Positions 44,616 to 53,500 of a DNA stretch of 64,000 nt are shown here, piece after piece. Source of the DNA: Paenibacillus sp. MSJ-34 (GTDB lineage Bacteria > Bacillota > Bacilli > Paenibacillales > Paenibacillaceae); NCBI RefSeq assembly GCF_018918005.1, contig NZ_JAHLPR010000032.1:19530-83529 (forward strand), given 5' to 3'. How positions within the stretch are numbered: position 1 is the stretch's first letter; each line of letters starts with the position of its first letter. Below the pieces are notes generated by a model. It searched no databases. It was not told the DNA's origin and saw only the letters and a program-made list of their open reading frames with translations. The translations under genes and the position numbers were made by a program.

Positions 44616-45245
44616 ATGACGGTCGAAGAACAATATATGGATGCGCTCTATCCGGAGGATCCGGTGTTGGAACGGGTGAAGGCGAATATTCGCGAGCTTG
44701 GAATGCCGGAAATTTCGGTCGCGCCGAATTACGGCAGGCTGTTAACGCTGCTCGTTAATCTGTCGGGCGCGCGGCAAGTGCTGGAGATCGGCGCGCTTGG
44801 CGGGTATAGCGGCATATGCTTGGCCCGCGGATTAGCGGAAGGCGGATCGCTTGTTTCATTGGAGCTGGAGGAGGGGTACGCCGCCGTGGCGAAACGGCAT
44901 TTGACCGAAGCGGGCTTCGGCGACCGCGTCTCTTATCGAATCGGCGAAGCCCTCGACTCGCTGGCGCAGTTGGAGCGGGAAGGGGCGAAGTTCGACTTTT
45001 TCTTTATCGACGCGGATAAGGAGAACTATCCGAATTATTTGGAATGGGCGATTCGCTTGGCCAATCCGGGCGCGGTTATTGCGGCCGACAACACATTGCT
45101 GCGCGGCCGCACTGTCAATCCGGACAAGAACGGCCCGTCCGTCTTGGCCGTGCGCCGCTTTAACGAACAAATCGCGCAGGACGAGCGGCTGCAAAGCGCC
45201 ATGCTTCCGGCTTACGACGGTTTGGCCCTCGCTATGGTCAAGTAG
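44616..45245 (+). CDS. SAM-dependent O-methyltransferase (catechol type)
   Basis: A 209-residue class I methyltransferase of the O-MT/CCoAOMT family. It has VLEIGALGGYSGICLARGL near residue 56, FFFIDADKENYPNYLEWA near 127 and DNTLLRGRTVNPDKNG near 152, where D, D and N form the metal site. TAGGAGATGAG precedes ATG 44616. Similar proteins methylate small phenols or tRNA (TrmR), so a tRNA wobble-base role is also possible. Confidence 0.88.
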   Translation: MTVEEQYMDALYPEDPVLERVKANIRELGMPEISVAPNYGRLLTLLVNLSGARQVLEIGALGGYSGICLARGLAEGGSLVSLELEEGYAAVAKRHLTEAGFGDRVSYRIGEALDSLAQLEREGAKFDFFFIDADKENYPNYLEWAIRLANPGAVIAADNTLLRGRTVNPDKNGPSVLAVRRFNEQIAQDERLQSAMLPAYDGLALAMVK

Positions 45246-45262
45246 AAGGGAGCATGGAAACG

Positions 45263-45297
45263 GCATCCCGCCCCGCTGGCATGCGGCGGCGGGATGC
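45263..45297. terminator. Hairpin between the O-methyltransferase and second chitinase genes
   Basis: GCATCCCGCC pairs exactly with GGCGGGATGC across a 15-base loop. It lies between two converging genes and lacks a T-run on either side. Confidence 0.45.
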
Positions 45298-45336
45298 AAA
45301 CATGGCGCCGGTTGCTTGAACCGAAGATGGACGCGG

Positions 45337-46896
45337 TTACTGTAGTTGATCCAAGGCCGAACTGCCGAACGAATGGAATGCGGACCGTACATTATTGGCA
45401 AAGGCGTAACCGCTTGTCGCGTCCCAATTGATCGACCACGTCATGACTCCGCGGAAGTTCGGATAACCGGAAGGTTTTTGCAATTGATACGTTCCTCCGT
45501 AAGACGTTCCCTGAACGATATATTTCAACGCTTTTTGAACGTCCGCCGCAGCGGTATAACCGCCGCCGGCCGCACTCGGTACCGCGGGCAAGCCGATGGC
45601 TACCTGATCCTCGCGCAGCGGCGGGAACACGTTATTCGGATTGCGGCCGATCGGGAAGCCGTGCAGCAGCATTTCCGCCATCGCGACTTGGAAGTCGGCG
45701 GTTCCTTGATTGTACACGCGTCCGTCAAGCCCTTCATTGCCTCCCGCATTGTAATGCTGGACATGAATGAAGTTCAGCTTGTCCCGCAAGGCGTGAATGA
45801 CCGGCAGGTAGGCTCCCCACGGTCCGCCGTACGCGACAAGGCCGCCTTGCACGTAAGCCGTTTCCGGCGCCATTGTGAGCATAAAGTCCGGGCCGATATT
45901 GGCGCTGAGCTGGTTGACGGCGTTGATGAGGTTGACGATCTTCGGGGTGGTCGGATTGCGGAAATCGGTATCTCCGCCGGCCAAGGAAACGGAACCGCCC
46001 TCCAAATCGATATCCAGGCCGTCAAAGCCGTACGTTTGGATAATATTCGTCAGCGAAGCGACGAAATTGTGCACGTCCGCGGCACTCGCCAGTTCGACCG
46101 AACCGTTCTGGCCTCCGATCGAGATGAGCACCTTTTTGCCTTGGCTGTGCAAATAATCGATGTCGGCTTTGAATTCGTTCACCGTCGCGTTATACGGCGT
46201 AAACGTTAAGGTGGAACGGTCGGTGACCGTCTCGGCGAAGGCAACGTGAATCATATCGTAGAGCGGCGAAACGTCCCTTAGCTTCAGTGTCGTGGAACCG
46301 TTATTGAAATTATGCCAGTAGCCGATCACTAGCTTGCCCGGCAGCGGCGAAGGCCCCGGTCCGCCGCCCGGGTCGGCCGTCGTCACCGTAAGCGGAGCGC
46401 TGGGAACGGACACATTGCCCGCGGCGTCCTTCGCCCGAACGGTAAACGTATAGGACGTATTCGGCGTCAGTCCGCTTATCGTTGCGTTCGTTCCGGCCAC
46501 GGTCGCGGCCGGCGTTTGATCGCGGTACACTTCATAGCCCGCGACGCCGACGTTATCCGTCGACGGGCTCCATCCGAGCGAGACGCTGTCAGGTCTTATC
46601 TCGGTAGAAACGAGATTGCCCGGAGCGGTAGGAGGCGCCGTATCCGGTTCGGGTTCCGGTCCGCCGCCGGATTGGAGTTCCCACAAAGCCGGCGTATTGG
46701 GAGGCTCCCAGCCGACCAGCGAAGTATGGGCGATTCTGCATTTATAGGACTGCTGGCCGTACGTTACCACGTCGTTCACTTGATACGAAGTGTTTGGAGC
46801 CCAGGGAGCAATTGCGAAAGCGCTTACAGGAATGAGGGGAAACAAGAGCGCAAAGATTACTGCAATACAATGAATTTTTCTGCGTATGACATTCAT
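45337..46896 (-). CDS. Secreted GH18 chitinase, chitinase D type, with N-terminal CBM5/12 and FN3
   Basis: A 519-residue secreted enzyme. A signal peptide (CIAVIFALLFPLIPVSAFA) is followed by CBM5/12 (WAPNTSYQVNDVVTYGQQSY), an FN3 domain (about 100-185) and a GH18 barrel (about 195-515). The catalytic motif is DGLDIDLEGGS, typical of the ChiD group rather than the WEY type of the first chitinase. The module order is the reverse of that enzyme. ATG 46896 follows AAGGAGG by about 10 nt. Both chitinases together would give complementary chitin breakdown. Confidence 0.92.
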   Translation of the reverse strand: MNVIRRKIHCIAVIFALLFPLIPVSAFAIAPWAPNTSYQVNDVVTYGQQSYKCRIAHTSLVGWEPPNTPALWELQSGGGPEPEPDTAPPTAPGNLVSTEIRPDSVSLGWSPSTDNVGVAGYEVYRDQTPAATVAGTNATISGLTPNTSYTFTVRAKDAAGNVSVPSAPLTVTTADPGGGPGPSPLPGKLVIGYWHNFNNGSTTLKLRDVSPLYDMIHVAFAETVTDRSTLTFTPYNATVNEFKADIDYLHSQGKKVLISIGGQNGSVELASAADVHNFVASLTNIIQTYGFDGLDIDLEGGSVSLAGGDTDFRNPTTPKIVNLINAVNQLSANIGPDFMLTMAPETAYVQGGLVAYGGPWGAYLPVIHALRDKLNFIHVQHYNAGGNEGLDGRVYNQGTADFQVAMAEMLLHGFPIGRNPNNVFPPLREDQVAIGLPAVPSAAGGGYTAAADVQKALKYIVQGTSYGGTYQLQKPSGYPNFRGVMTWSINWDATSGYAFANNVRSAFHSFGSSALDQLQ

Positions 46897-46961
46897 GTCG
46901 TCATCAACCTCCTTCATATTTTTGATATCCATTCATACGTCATTCTGCGCTGCGGATCGTT

Positions 46962-46971
46962 CACCTCCTTG
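46962..46971 (-). promoter_or_regulatory. Orphan Shine-Dalgarno in the second chitinase leader
   Basis: CAAGGAGGTG on the minus strand lies 66 bases before the chitinase start. It leads only to a short frame (ending MTYEWISKI) that stops just before the real ribosome site. The same arrangement precedes the first chitinase. Confidence 0.35.
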
Positions 46972-47150
46972 TCATAAATTTGTTGCGTATTTCTAATAAA
47001 CCACCGATATATATGGAAATACAAGGATAAATTTACATTTGAAAGGGATAAAATTATGCAAAATATGATTAAAATCACAAACAACTATTGAAATCTGCCT
47101 CAAACTTCGTTACGATATTGAAAAAATCAATATAAAACTTCATAACATGG

Positions 47151-47217
47151 TCGGAGAATAAGAAGAGGACCGCAAACAAATCCTTGATCGAGGCAAGGGT
47201 GTTGTTGCGGTCTTTTT
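47151..47217 (+). promoter_or_regulatory. glpD leader terminator, probable GlpP antitermination target
   Basis: GACCGCAA (47168-47175) pairs with TTGCGGTC (47205-47212), followed by five Ts, ending 27 bases before glpD. GGAGAATAAGAAGAGG just before the stem resembles the AGAGACGATGAGAGG box of the leaders at 48987 and 55726. In B. subtilis GlpP stops termination in the glpD leader when glycerol 3-phosphate is present. The same control here is inferred from this layout and from glpP at 59181. Confidence 0.55.
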
Positions 47218-47243
47218 GCTTTCTCCGGGAGGGGGAGTGCAGG

Positions 47244-48896
47244 ATGAGACGAAAGTTTTCAAGTTTGGAGCGGGAAGGTCTGTTCGATTCGTTGCAGCAA
47301 GAAACGTTCGATATGCTTGTCATCGGCGGCGGAGTTACCGGAGCGGGCATCGCGCTCGATGGAGCCGTTCGCGGCTTGAAGGTGGCGCTGGTCGAGATGC
47401 AGGATTTCGCGGCGGGAACAAGCAGCCGTTCCACGAAACTGGTGCATGGCGGGCTCCGTTATTTGAAACAAGGGGAAATTAATCTCGTTAGGGAAGTAGG
47501 CCGCGAAAGGGCGATCGTTCACGGCAACGCGCAGCATGTCGTTACTCCCGAATGGATGCTGATGCCGATCGTAAAAGGTGGAACCTACGGGAAATTCGCG
47601 ACTTCCATCGGTCTGTACGTTTACGATTGGCTGGCCGGAGTCAAACGGTCGGAACGGCGCAAAATGTTGAACAAAGAGCAGACGCTCTCCAAGGAGCCGC
47701 TGCTGCGCGACGATAAACTGCTCGCCGGAGGGTATTACGTGGAATACCGCACCGACGACGCGCGGCTGACGATCGAAATTATGAAAGCGGCGGCGGAACG
47801 GGGGGCCCTTGCCGTCAATTATGCGAAAGCGGAGCGCTTCGTTTACGAAGACGGCATTGTTTGCGGCGCGGTCGTGCGCGATGTATGGAGCGGCAAGGAA
47901 ATACAGGTGAAAGCGGCGAAAATCGTCAATGCGGCGGGGCCGTGGGTCGATACGTTGCGCGAATTGGACCGTTCGAAACATGGGAAGCGCCTGCATCTGA
48001 CCAAAGGCGTCCATATCGTGGTCGACCAGAGCCGGTTTCCGCTGCGGCAGGCGATTTATTTCGATACGCCGGACGGCCGGATGGTGTTCGCCATTCCGCG
48101 GGACGGCAAGGCGTATATCGGTACGACCGATACGAACTATGAAGGCGATCTCGTTCATCCGCGGATGACCAAGGAAGATTTGACCTATTTGCTGAATTCG
48201 GCCAACGACATGTTCCCTTCGCTTCGTTTGCGGGAGCAGGATGTCGAATCGAGTTGGGCCGGCCTGCGCCCGCTCATTCACGAAGACGGAAAGTCCCCGT
48301 CCGAATTGTCGCGCAAAGACGAGATTTTTATATCCCCCTCGGGCCTGGTCACTATTGCCGGGGGCAAATTAACGGGCTATCGGAAGATGGCCGAACGCAT
48401 CGTCGATTTAATCGCCAAACAGCTGACGGAGGCGACGGGGAAGCCATTTCCCGGATGCACGACCGATCGTATAACGCTGTCCGGGGGAAACTTCCCGGAA
48501 GGATTCGACGCATTTCTGCGCCATAGTACGGAACAAGGCGTCAAACGCGGACTAAGCGAGCGGAACGCCCGCATCCTGGCGAACCGGTACGGCAGCAATA
48601 CGCCGCTGGTGTTCGATCGATTCGCCAAAGTACGGGAGGCGGCGCAGCGGCTGGAAACGGATGTGGAGATGCTTGCCGCCTTGGACTACGGCATCGAAGA
48701 AGAGATGGTGGCCACGCCGGCGGATTTTCTGATTCGGCGTTCCAGCGCGGTCAATTTCGACATTCGCAGCGCGGAGCGGTGGGGCCGCGCGGTCGTCGCT
48801 TATATGGCCGAGGTTTTGCATTGGAGCGGCGAGGAGGCCGAACTGCAGTACGAGCGCTTCGTCAATGCGCTTTCTTACGCCAAAAACGCGATTTAA
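47244..48896 (+). CDS. glpD: Aerobic glycerol-3-phosphate dehydrogenase
   Basis: A 550-residue FAD enzyme. The dinucleotide fold is MLVIGGGVTGAGIALDGAVR (residues 20-40). The GlpD signature is SSRSTKLVHGGLRYLKQGE, and IGTTDTNYEGD and SPSGLVTIAGGKLTGYR follow. It oxidises glycerol 3-phosphate to dihydroxyacetone phosphate at the membrane and feeds electrons to quinone. ATG 47244 follows GGGAGGGGGAG. It lies directly before the glycerophosphodiester locus and completes the route from scavenged glycerol 3-phosphate to glycolysis. Confidence 0.95.
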   Translation: MRRKFSSLEREGLFDSLQQETFDMLVIGGGVTGAGIALDGAVRGLKVALVEMQDFAAGTSSRSTKLVHGGLRYLKQGEINLVREVGRERAIVHGNAQHVVTPEWMLMPIVKGGTYGKFATSIGLYVYDWLAGVKRSERRKMLNKEQTLSKEPLLRDDKLLAGGYYVEYRTDDARLTIEIMKAAAERGALAVNYAKAERFVYEDGIVCGAVVRDVWSGKEIQVKAAKIVNAAGPWVDTLRELDRSKHGKRLHLTKGVHIVVDQSRFPLRQAIYFDTPDGRMVFAIPRDGKAYIGTTDTNYEGDLVHPRMTKEDLTYLLNSANDMFPSLRLREQDVESSWAGLRPLIHEDGKSPSELSRKDEIFISPSGLVTIAGGKLTGYRKMAERIVDLIAKQLTEATGKPFPGCTTDRITLSGGNFPEGFDAFLRHSTEQGVKRGLSERNARILANRYGSNTPLVFDRFAKVREAAQRLETDVEMLAALDYGIEEEMVATPADFLIRRSSAVNFDIRSAERWGRAVVAYMAEVLHWSGEEAELQYERFVNALSYAKNAI

Positions 48897-48926
48897 TATT
48901 TTTTATGAATTTTTAACGAAAAATCC

Positions 48927-48958
48927 TTGTCAAAAATGTGACATGCATGTAGTATAAT
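48927..48958 (+). promoter_or_regulatory. Promoter of the glycerophosphodiester operon
   Basis: TTGTCA (48927-48932) is followed at 17 bases by TAGTAT (48950-48955) and at 20 bases by a perfect TATAAT (48953-48958). Either could be the -10 box. Transcription would start about 20 bases before the leader box at 48987. Confidence 0.6.
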
Positions 48959-48986
48959 ATAATAATTCGTTATTTATAACATTGGG

Positions 48987-49070
48987 TAGAGACGATGAGA
49001 GGCCCTTTGCATGAATAACGCTTTCGAAAGTTTGGAAGCGTTTCTATGCACGGGGGCTCTTTCTATTTTT
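48987..49070 (+). promoter_or_regulatory. Leader RNA A (GlpP-target-like, terminator-ended)
   Basis: The leader begins TAGAGACGATGAGA (48987-49000). A central hairpin follows (AACGCTT with AAGCGTT, 49017-49042), then GGAAGCGT (49034-49041), then ATGCAC, which closes on TTGCAT. Last is a basal stem AGAG-CCC / GGG-CTCT ending in TTTCTATTTTT (49061-49070). The same elements recur at 55726 with base-pair-preserving changes. It lies 154 bases before the lipoprotein gene and should act as a conditional terminator. Confidence 0.7.
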
Positions 49071-49223
49071 ATAAGGAAAAGGAGGATATTTCTGGAATAT
49101 GTTCTCTATCCAACCGCATTTCCATTTATTATTCCGCAATATTAAGAAAACGCTTCCGCAATAGGCGGCTGCCAAGTACATATTCGGAAGCAAAGATCAT
49201 TAACAATTAGGGGGAATAACGGA

Positions 49224-50552
49224 ATGAAAAAGTTGGCTGTTCTTATGATTGCTCTTGTCATGATTCTGTCCGCATGCGGAAAAAGCAACAACGCTCAAGA
49301 TTCGACAGGAGGATCGAGCGCACCTAAAGAAGGCGGCGGCAATAGCGGCAAACCGGTGGAACTTCAATTTTATTTTCCGGTAGCCGTTGGCGGACCGATT
49401 ACGAAAATTATTGATAAATTGGCGGAAGATTTTCAGAAAGAAAACGAAAACATTAAAGTCAAACCGATTTACGGCGGAAGCTATCAAGATACGATGACAA
49501 AGGTTGCGACCGCGGTGCAGGGCGGAAACTCGCCGGACTTGGCCGTGCTGCTGTCGACCGATTTGTACACGCTCATTTCGATGAATGCGATCGAAGATTT
49601 GACGCCGAAGTTTTCGAAGGAATATTTGGACGGATTCTATGAAGCGTTCATGGGCAACACCAAATCGGGAGATACCGTATGGAGCATCCCGTTCCAACGC
49701 AGTACGATCGTGTTGTACTACAACAAAGAATTGTTTAAGCAAGCCGGCCTGGATCCCGAGAAAGCGCCCGCCAATTGGACGGAACTGAGAGAATTCGCGC
49801 AACAGCTGACCGTCAAGGACGCGCAAGGCAAAGTAACCCAATGGGGACTTGAAATTCCGAGCACCGGGTATCAATATTGGATGTTGCAAGCGCTGTCTTT
49901 GCAAAACGGCGACAACATTATGTCGAACGACGGCAAAGAAGTGTATTTCGATAAGCCGCATGTGGAAGAAGCGCTGCAGTTTTATGTCGATTTAGGCCGC
50001 AAAGATAAAGTGATGCCGGAAGGCGCAATCGAATGGGCGACCGTACCTTCCGATTTCATTAGCGGCAAAACCGCGATGATGTTCCATACGACAGGCAACT
50101 TGACGAAAGTGAAAAACGACGCGAATTTCGATTTCGGCGTAGCTTTCTTGCCGGCCAATAAACAATTCGGTTCGCCGACAGGCGGCGGCAACTTGTACGT
50201 GTTCAAGGACATTCCGGAAGAGAACAAAGAGGCGGCGATCAAATTCATCGAATTTTTGACAACGCCGGAACGTGTTGCGCAATGGTCGATCGATACCGGA
50301 TATGTAGGCACGACGAAAGCGGCTTACGAAACGGATTTGCTCAAAAAATATGTGGAAGATTTCCCGCAAGCGAAAGTGGCGAGAGATCAATTGGAATATG
50401 CGGACAGCGAATTGTCGACTTACCAGAACGGCCAAATTACGAAACTGTTTAACGACAACATTCAAGCCGCGCTGCTAGGCACGATCAGCCCGAAAGAGGC
50501 GCTGCAGAAATCGCAGCAGCAAGCCGACCAAATTTTGAAAAACTTTAAGTAA
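49224..50552 (+). CDS. UgpB-like ABC binding lipoprotein (glycerol phosphate / glycerophosphodiester)
   Basis: A 442-residue lipoprotein with lipobox MILSACGKS at about residue 20. The mature fold contains EIPSTGYQYWMLQALSLQNG, MMFHTTGNLTKVKND and GGGNLYVFKDIPEENKEA, which match UgpB-type receptors of glycerol 3-phosphate and glycerophosphodiesters. It is the first gene after leader A and precedes the SLH-GDPD gene by 36 bases. The cognate permeases lie 5.3 kb further on, behind leader B. Ligand type is inferred from family and context. Confidence 0.85.
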   Translation: MKKLAVLMIALVMILSACGKSNNAQDSTGGSSAPKEGGGNSGKPVELQFYFPVAVGGPITKIIDKLAEDFQKENENIKVKPIYGGSYQDTMTKVATAVQGGNSPDLAVLLSTDLYTLISMNAIEDLTPKFSKEYLDGFYEAFMGNTKSGDTVWSIPFQRSTIVLYYNKELFKQAGLDPEKAPANWTELREFAQQLTVKDAQGKVTQWGLEIPSTGYQYWMLQALSLQNGDNIMSNDGKEVYFDKPHVEEALQFYVDLGRKDKVMPEGAIEWATVPSDFISGKTAMMFHTTGNLTKVKNDANFDFGVAFLPANKQFGSPTGGGNLYVFKDIPEENKEAAIKFIEFLTTPERVAQWSIDTGYVGTTKAAYETDLLKKYVEDFPQAKVARDQLEYADSELSTYQNGQITKLFNDNIQAALLGTISPKEALQKSQQQADQILKNFK

Positions 50553-50588
50553 TCCCGCAACTCATAACGCAAGGGAGTGAGCAATGGA

Positions 50589-53500
50589 ATGAATAACAGG
50601 CTCCGCCAAGTCTGCAAACCTATCGTTTTTGCGTTAATGATGTCTATGATTTCCGGGTTGCTCGGGTTTGACCGGTTTGCGGTCATTCCCGCAGCCCATG
50701 CGGAAGAGGTTCAATCCGGACAAGAAGCGGCCGAATCGGCGGCGGAGACAGGCAGCGGCTCGGATAGCGAATCTGGCAGCGAATCTGAGAGTGAAGCAGA
50801 CAATGAGACGGATAACGGAACCGCGCAGGAGGAATGGAAGGAGCAGCTTGGCGAGACGGATACGCCCGACGAAGATCGGTATCGCTTCGTGTCAGTTACC
50901 GAAACGGCGTATGGGCCGGAATTATTCGTTACCGAGCTTCACCCGAACAACAAGGGAACGGACGATTACGAGTTTTTCGAAATATACAACAATTCGGATG
51001 TGCCGCTGCGCATCGGAGCGGAGTCGGCGCTGTTGGGGGAAGCCGAGTATTACATCATGTATCGCTATCCAAGCGCAGGCACGTCCGACAATACGTTCGA
51101 GCATTTTACGCCCGTAACGATCGAGCCGCAAACGGCGCATGTGTTCTGGGTGAATCCGAAGGCGAAGACGCTGGCGGAATTCAACGAGTTGCATGGCGTG
51201 GAATTGTCTTCCGAACAAGTGACGGAAGTTCGGATCAACGGTACCGAAGGTTTTTCCAATACAGCCGATCGCGCCGTAGCCGTCTTTAACAAAAAAACAG
51301 GGCTTGCCGTCTCTCAAGCTTCCTATGCTGCCGGTTCGGATATTGCCGACGGGCTTGGCGTTCATTATCAAGTTCCGCGGAACGGCGATATTCATCAACT
51401 GAAGTATTGGACCAAGGCGCCGGCCACGCCGGGGGAAGTGTTTCCTTGGCAAATCCCGCCGCAGGCGGTAACGCCACCGGAAGAGAACGGGCCTGCCGAT
51501 CCGCTGCCGAAAGTGCTCATCTCCCAGTTTATGTACGATGCGCCGAGCGCCGATGACGGCAAGGAATATATCGTCATCAAGAACTATGAGGATATGCCGG
51601 TCGATATTGGCGGATACATGATCGGCGACGGCGTCAATCAGGGAAGCGGCGAAGGAATGGCCGCCTTCCCGCCGGGGACGACGATCGAGCCCGGTCAGGA
51701 AATCGTGATTGCCCAGTCGGGCAAGCTGTTTAAGCAAACGTACGGCGTCATACCGGATTTTGAATTTCCATGGATCGGGGCATACAGGCCGGAAGACGAT
51801 CCCGACGTGCCGGATATGATGGCGACGGATTGGTCCAAAGGCGTCGTTCAGCTTGGCAATTCCGGGGACAAAATATTGCTGATGGACAGGGAGTATCATG
51901 CGATCGATTTTATTACATATAAAGTCGACAGAGTGTTTCGCGGCATTTTCTACAAGGCGATTACGGCAATCGCCGACGGCAATGGCAATGCGATACATCG
52001 GGTAAGCATGACGGGGGATCCGTCGGCCGATTTCGCGGCGAAGAAGCCTTCGCTTCCGGATAGGCCCTTGCCCGTCCCGGTAAGCGATACGCTGCTGATT
52101 ACGGAAGTGATGTATACGCCGAATTACGACGAACCGTTGTACGAATATGTGGAAATGACGAATATTTCGGACCGTACGATGGATATAAGCGGGTACTATT
52201 TGGGGGATAAGGAAATCGAAGGATCTTCCTCCTCGGAAGGCATGTTCAACTTCCCGGACGGAACCTGGATCGAACCGTACCAAGCGCTGGTTATCGCGAA
52301 AAACGCCAAGGGCTTTGAGGAGCTCTACGGCAGGAAGGCCGATTTCGAACTGGACGGTTCCGATCCGTCCGTTCCGGATATGATTCCGAATTGCGACTGG
52401 GGTTGCGGAAACATGCAATTCGGAAATAACGGCGACGAAGTGCTGCTTCTGGATGCGGACAAAAACCTTATCGATGCCGTTGTGTATAAGGCAGGGAAGT
52501 ATCTCGGCATCAAGCCGCATGCCGGCGTCATGCTGAAGGGCTTCTCCCTTGAGCGTGTCAACGCACGGGACACCAAGAGCAGCGCGGCCGATTTTACGGA
52601 ACAACCGAACCCGACGCCCGGCATGCTGCTGTTCGGACCGAACGGAAGACCCGATCTGATTCCGGAGCCCGGTTTGAAAGACAGTGTGCTGAAGGCGAGC
52701 GAGCCAGCTACGGCTCTCGTGGCGGGACCGACCTTGATCGACGCGGGCAGCGAGTTGTCGAATCCGTTGCCGCAGAACGTGCCTTCGTTCCTGTTGACGG
52801 TAAGCATGGACGAAGGCGGCACCTTGTTTGCAAGGAATCGGAATACGGAGCTTTCCGCGGCGCTGGATTTCCTCGATAACAAGGCGATCCCCGTGCTGGA
52901 ACTTGACGACAACCGATTGATCCAGCCGGTGCATGATCTGCTTGAACGGCGTAATGCAACCGATGTAATCATTGTTTCGCCGGACTGGAACATCGTGCGC
53001 AAGATGAGAGCGCTCCAGCCCGAATACCGGGGAGCCGTTCGGTTCGATAACCGCGAGTTGAATCGGGAGCAGTTGAAGCAGATTGTCCTGTCGGTTCGGC
53101 GCAGTACGGGAATGATTGCCTTGATCGACCACCGCGCGTTGACGCAGGAATCGATGCAATATTTGCGCAATCGGGCTATCACGGTTTGGGGGTACGGCTC
53201 CGGTACGGAATTCGACGCCCATCGCTTGATTGCGCTCGGCGCGGCCGGCATCGAAGCGCTGCATTCGTCGGATGCCGTTCAAGCGCTGCGGCAGTATGAC
53301 GCCGAGAACAGCATCTCCCAGTCGCCGCTTATCGTCGCGCATCGGGGCCTAAACGCTCTGGCTCCCGAGAACACGATACCGGCCTTCGAACTGGCGGTGG
53401 AAGCGGGCATCGAGTTGATCGAGCTGGATATTCATCTAACAAAAGACGGCAAACTCGTCATTATGCATGACTTTAGCGTGGACCGTACGACCGACGGATC

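Noticed and set aside
50922..53342. A minus-strand open frame of 806 codons
   Set aside because: It lies opposite the SLH-GDPD gene, whose domains are clear; its product is R/H-rich without any domain, a product of codon bias.
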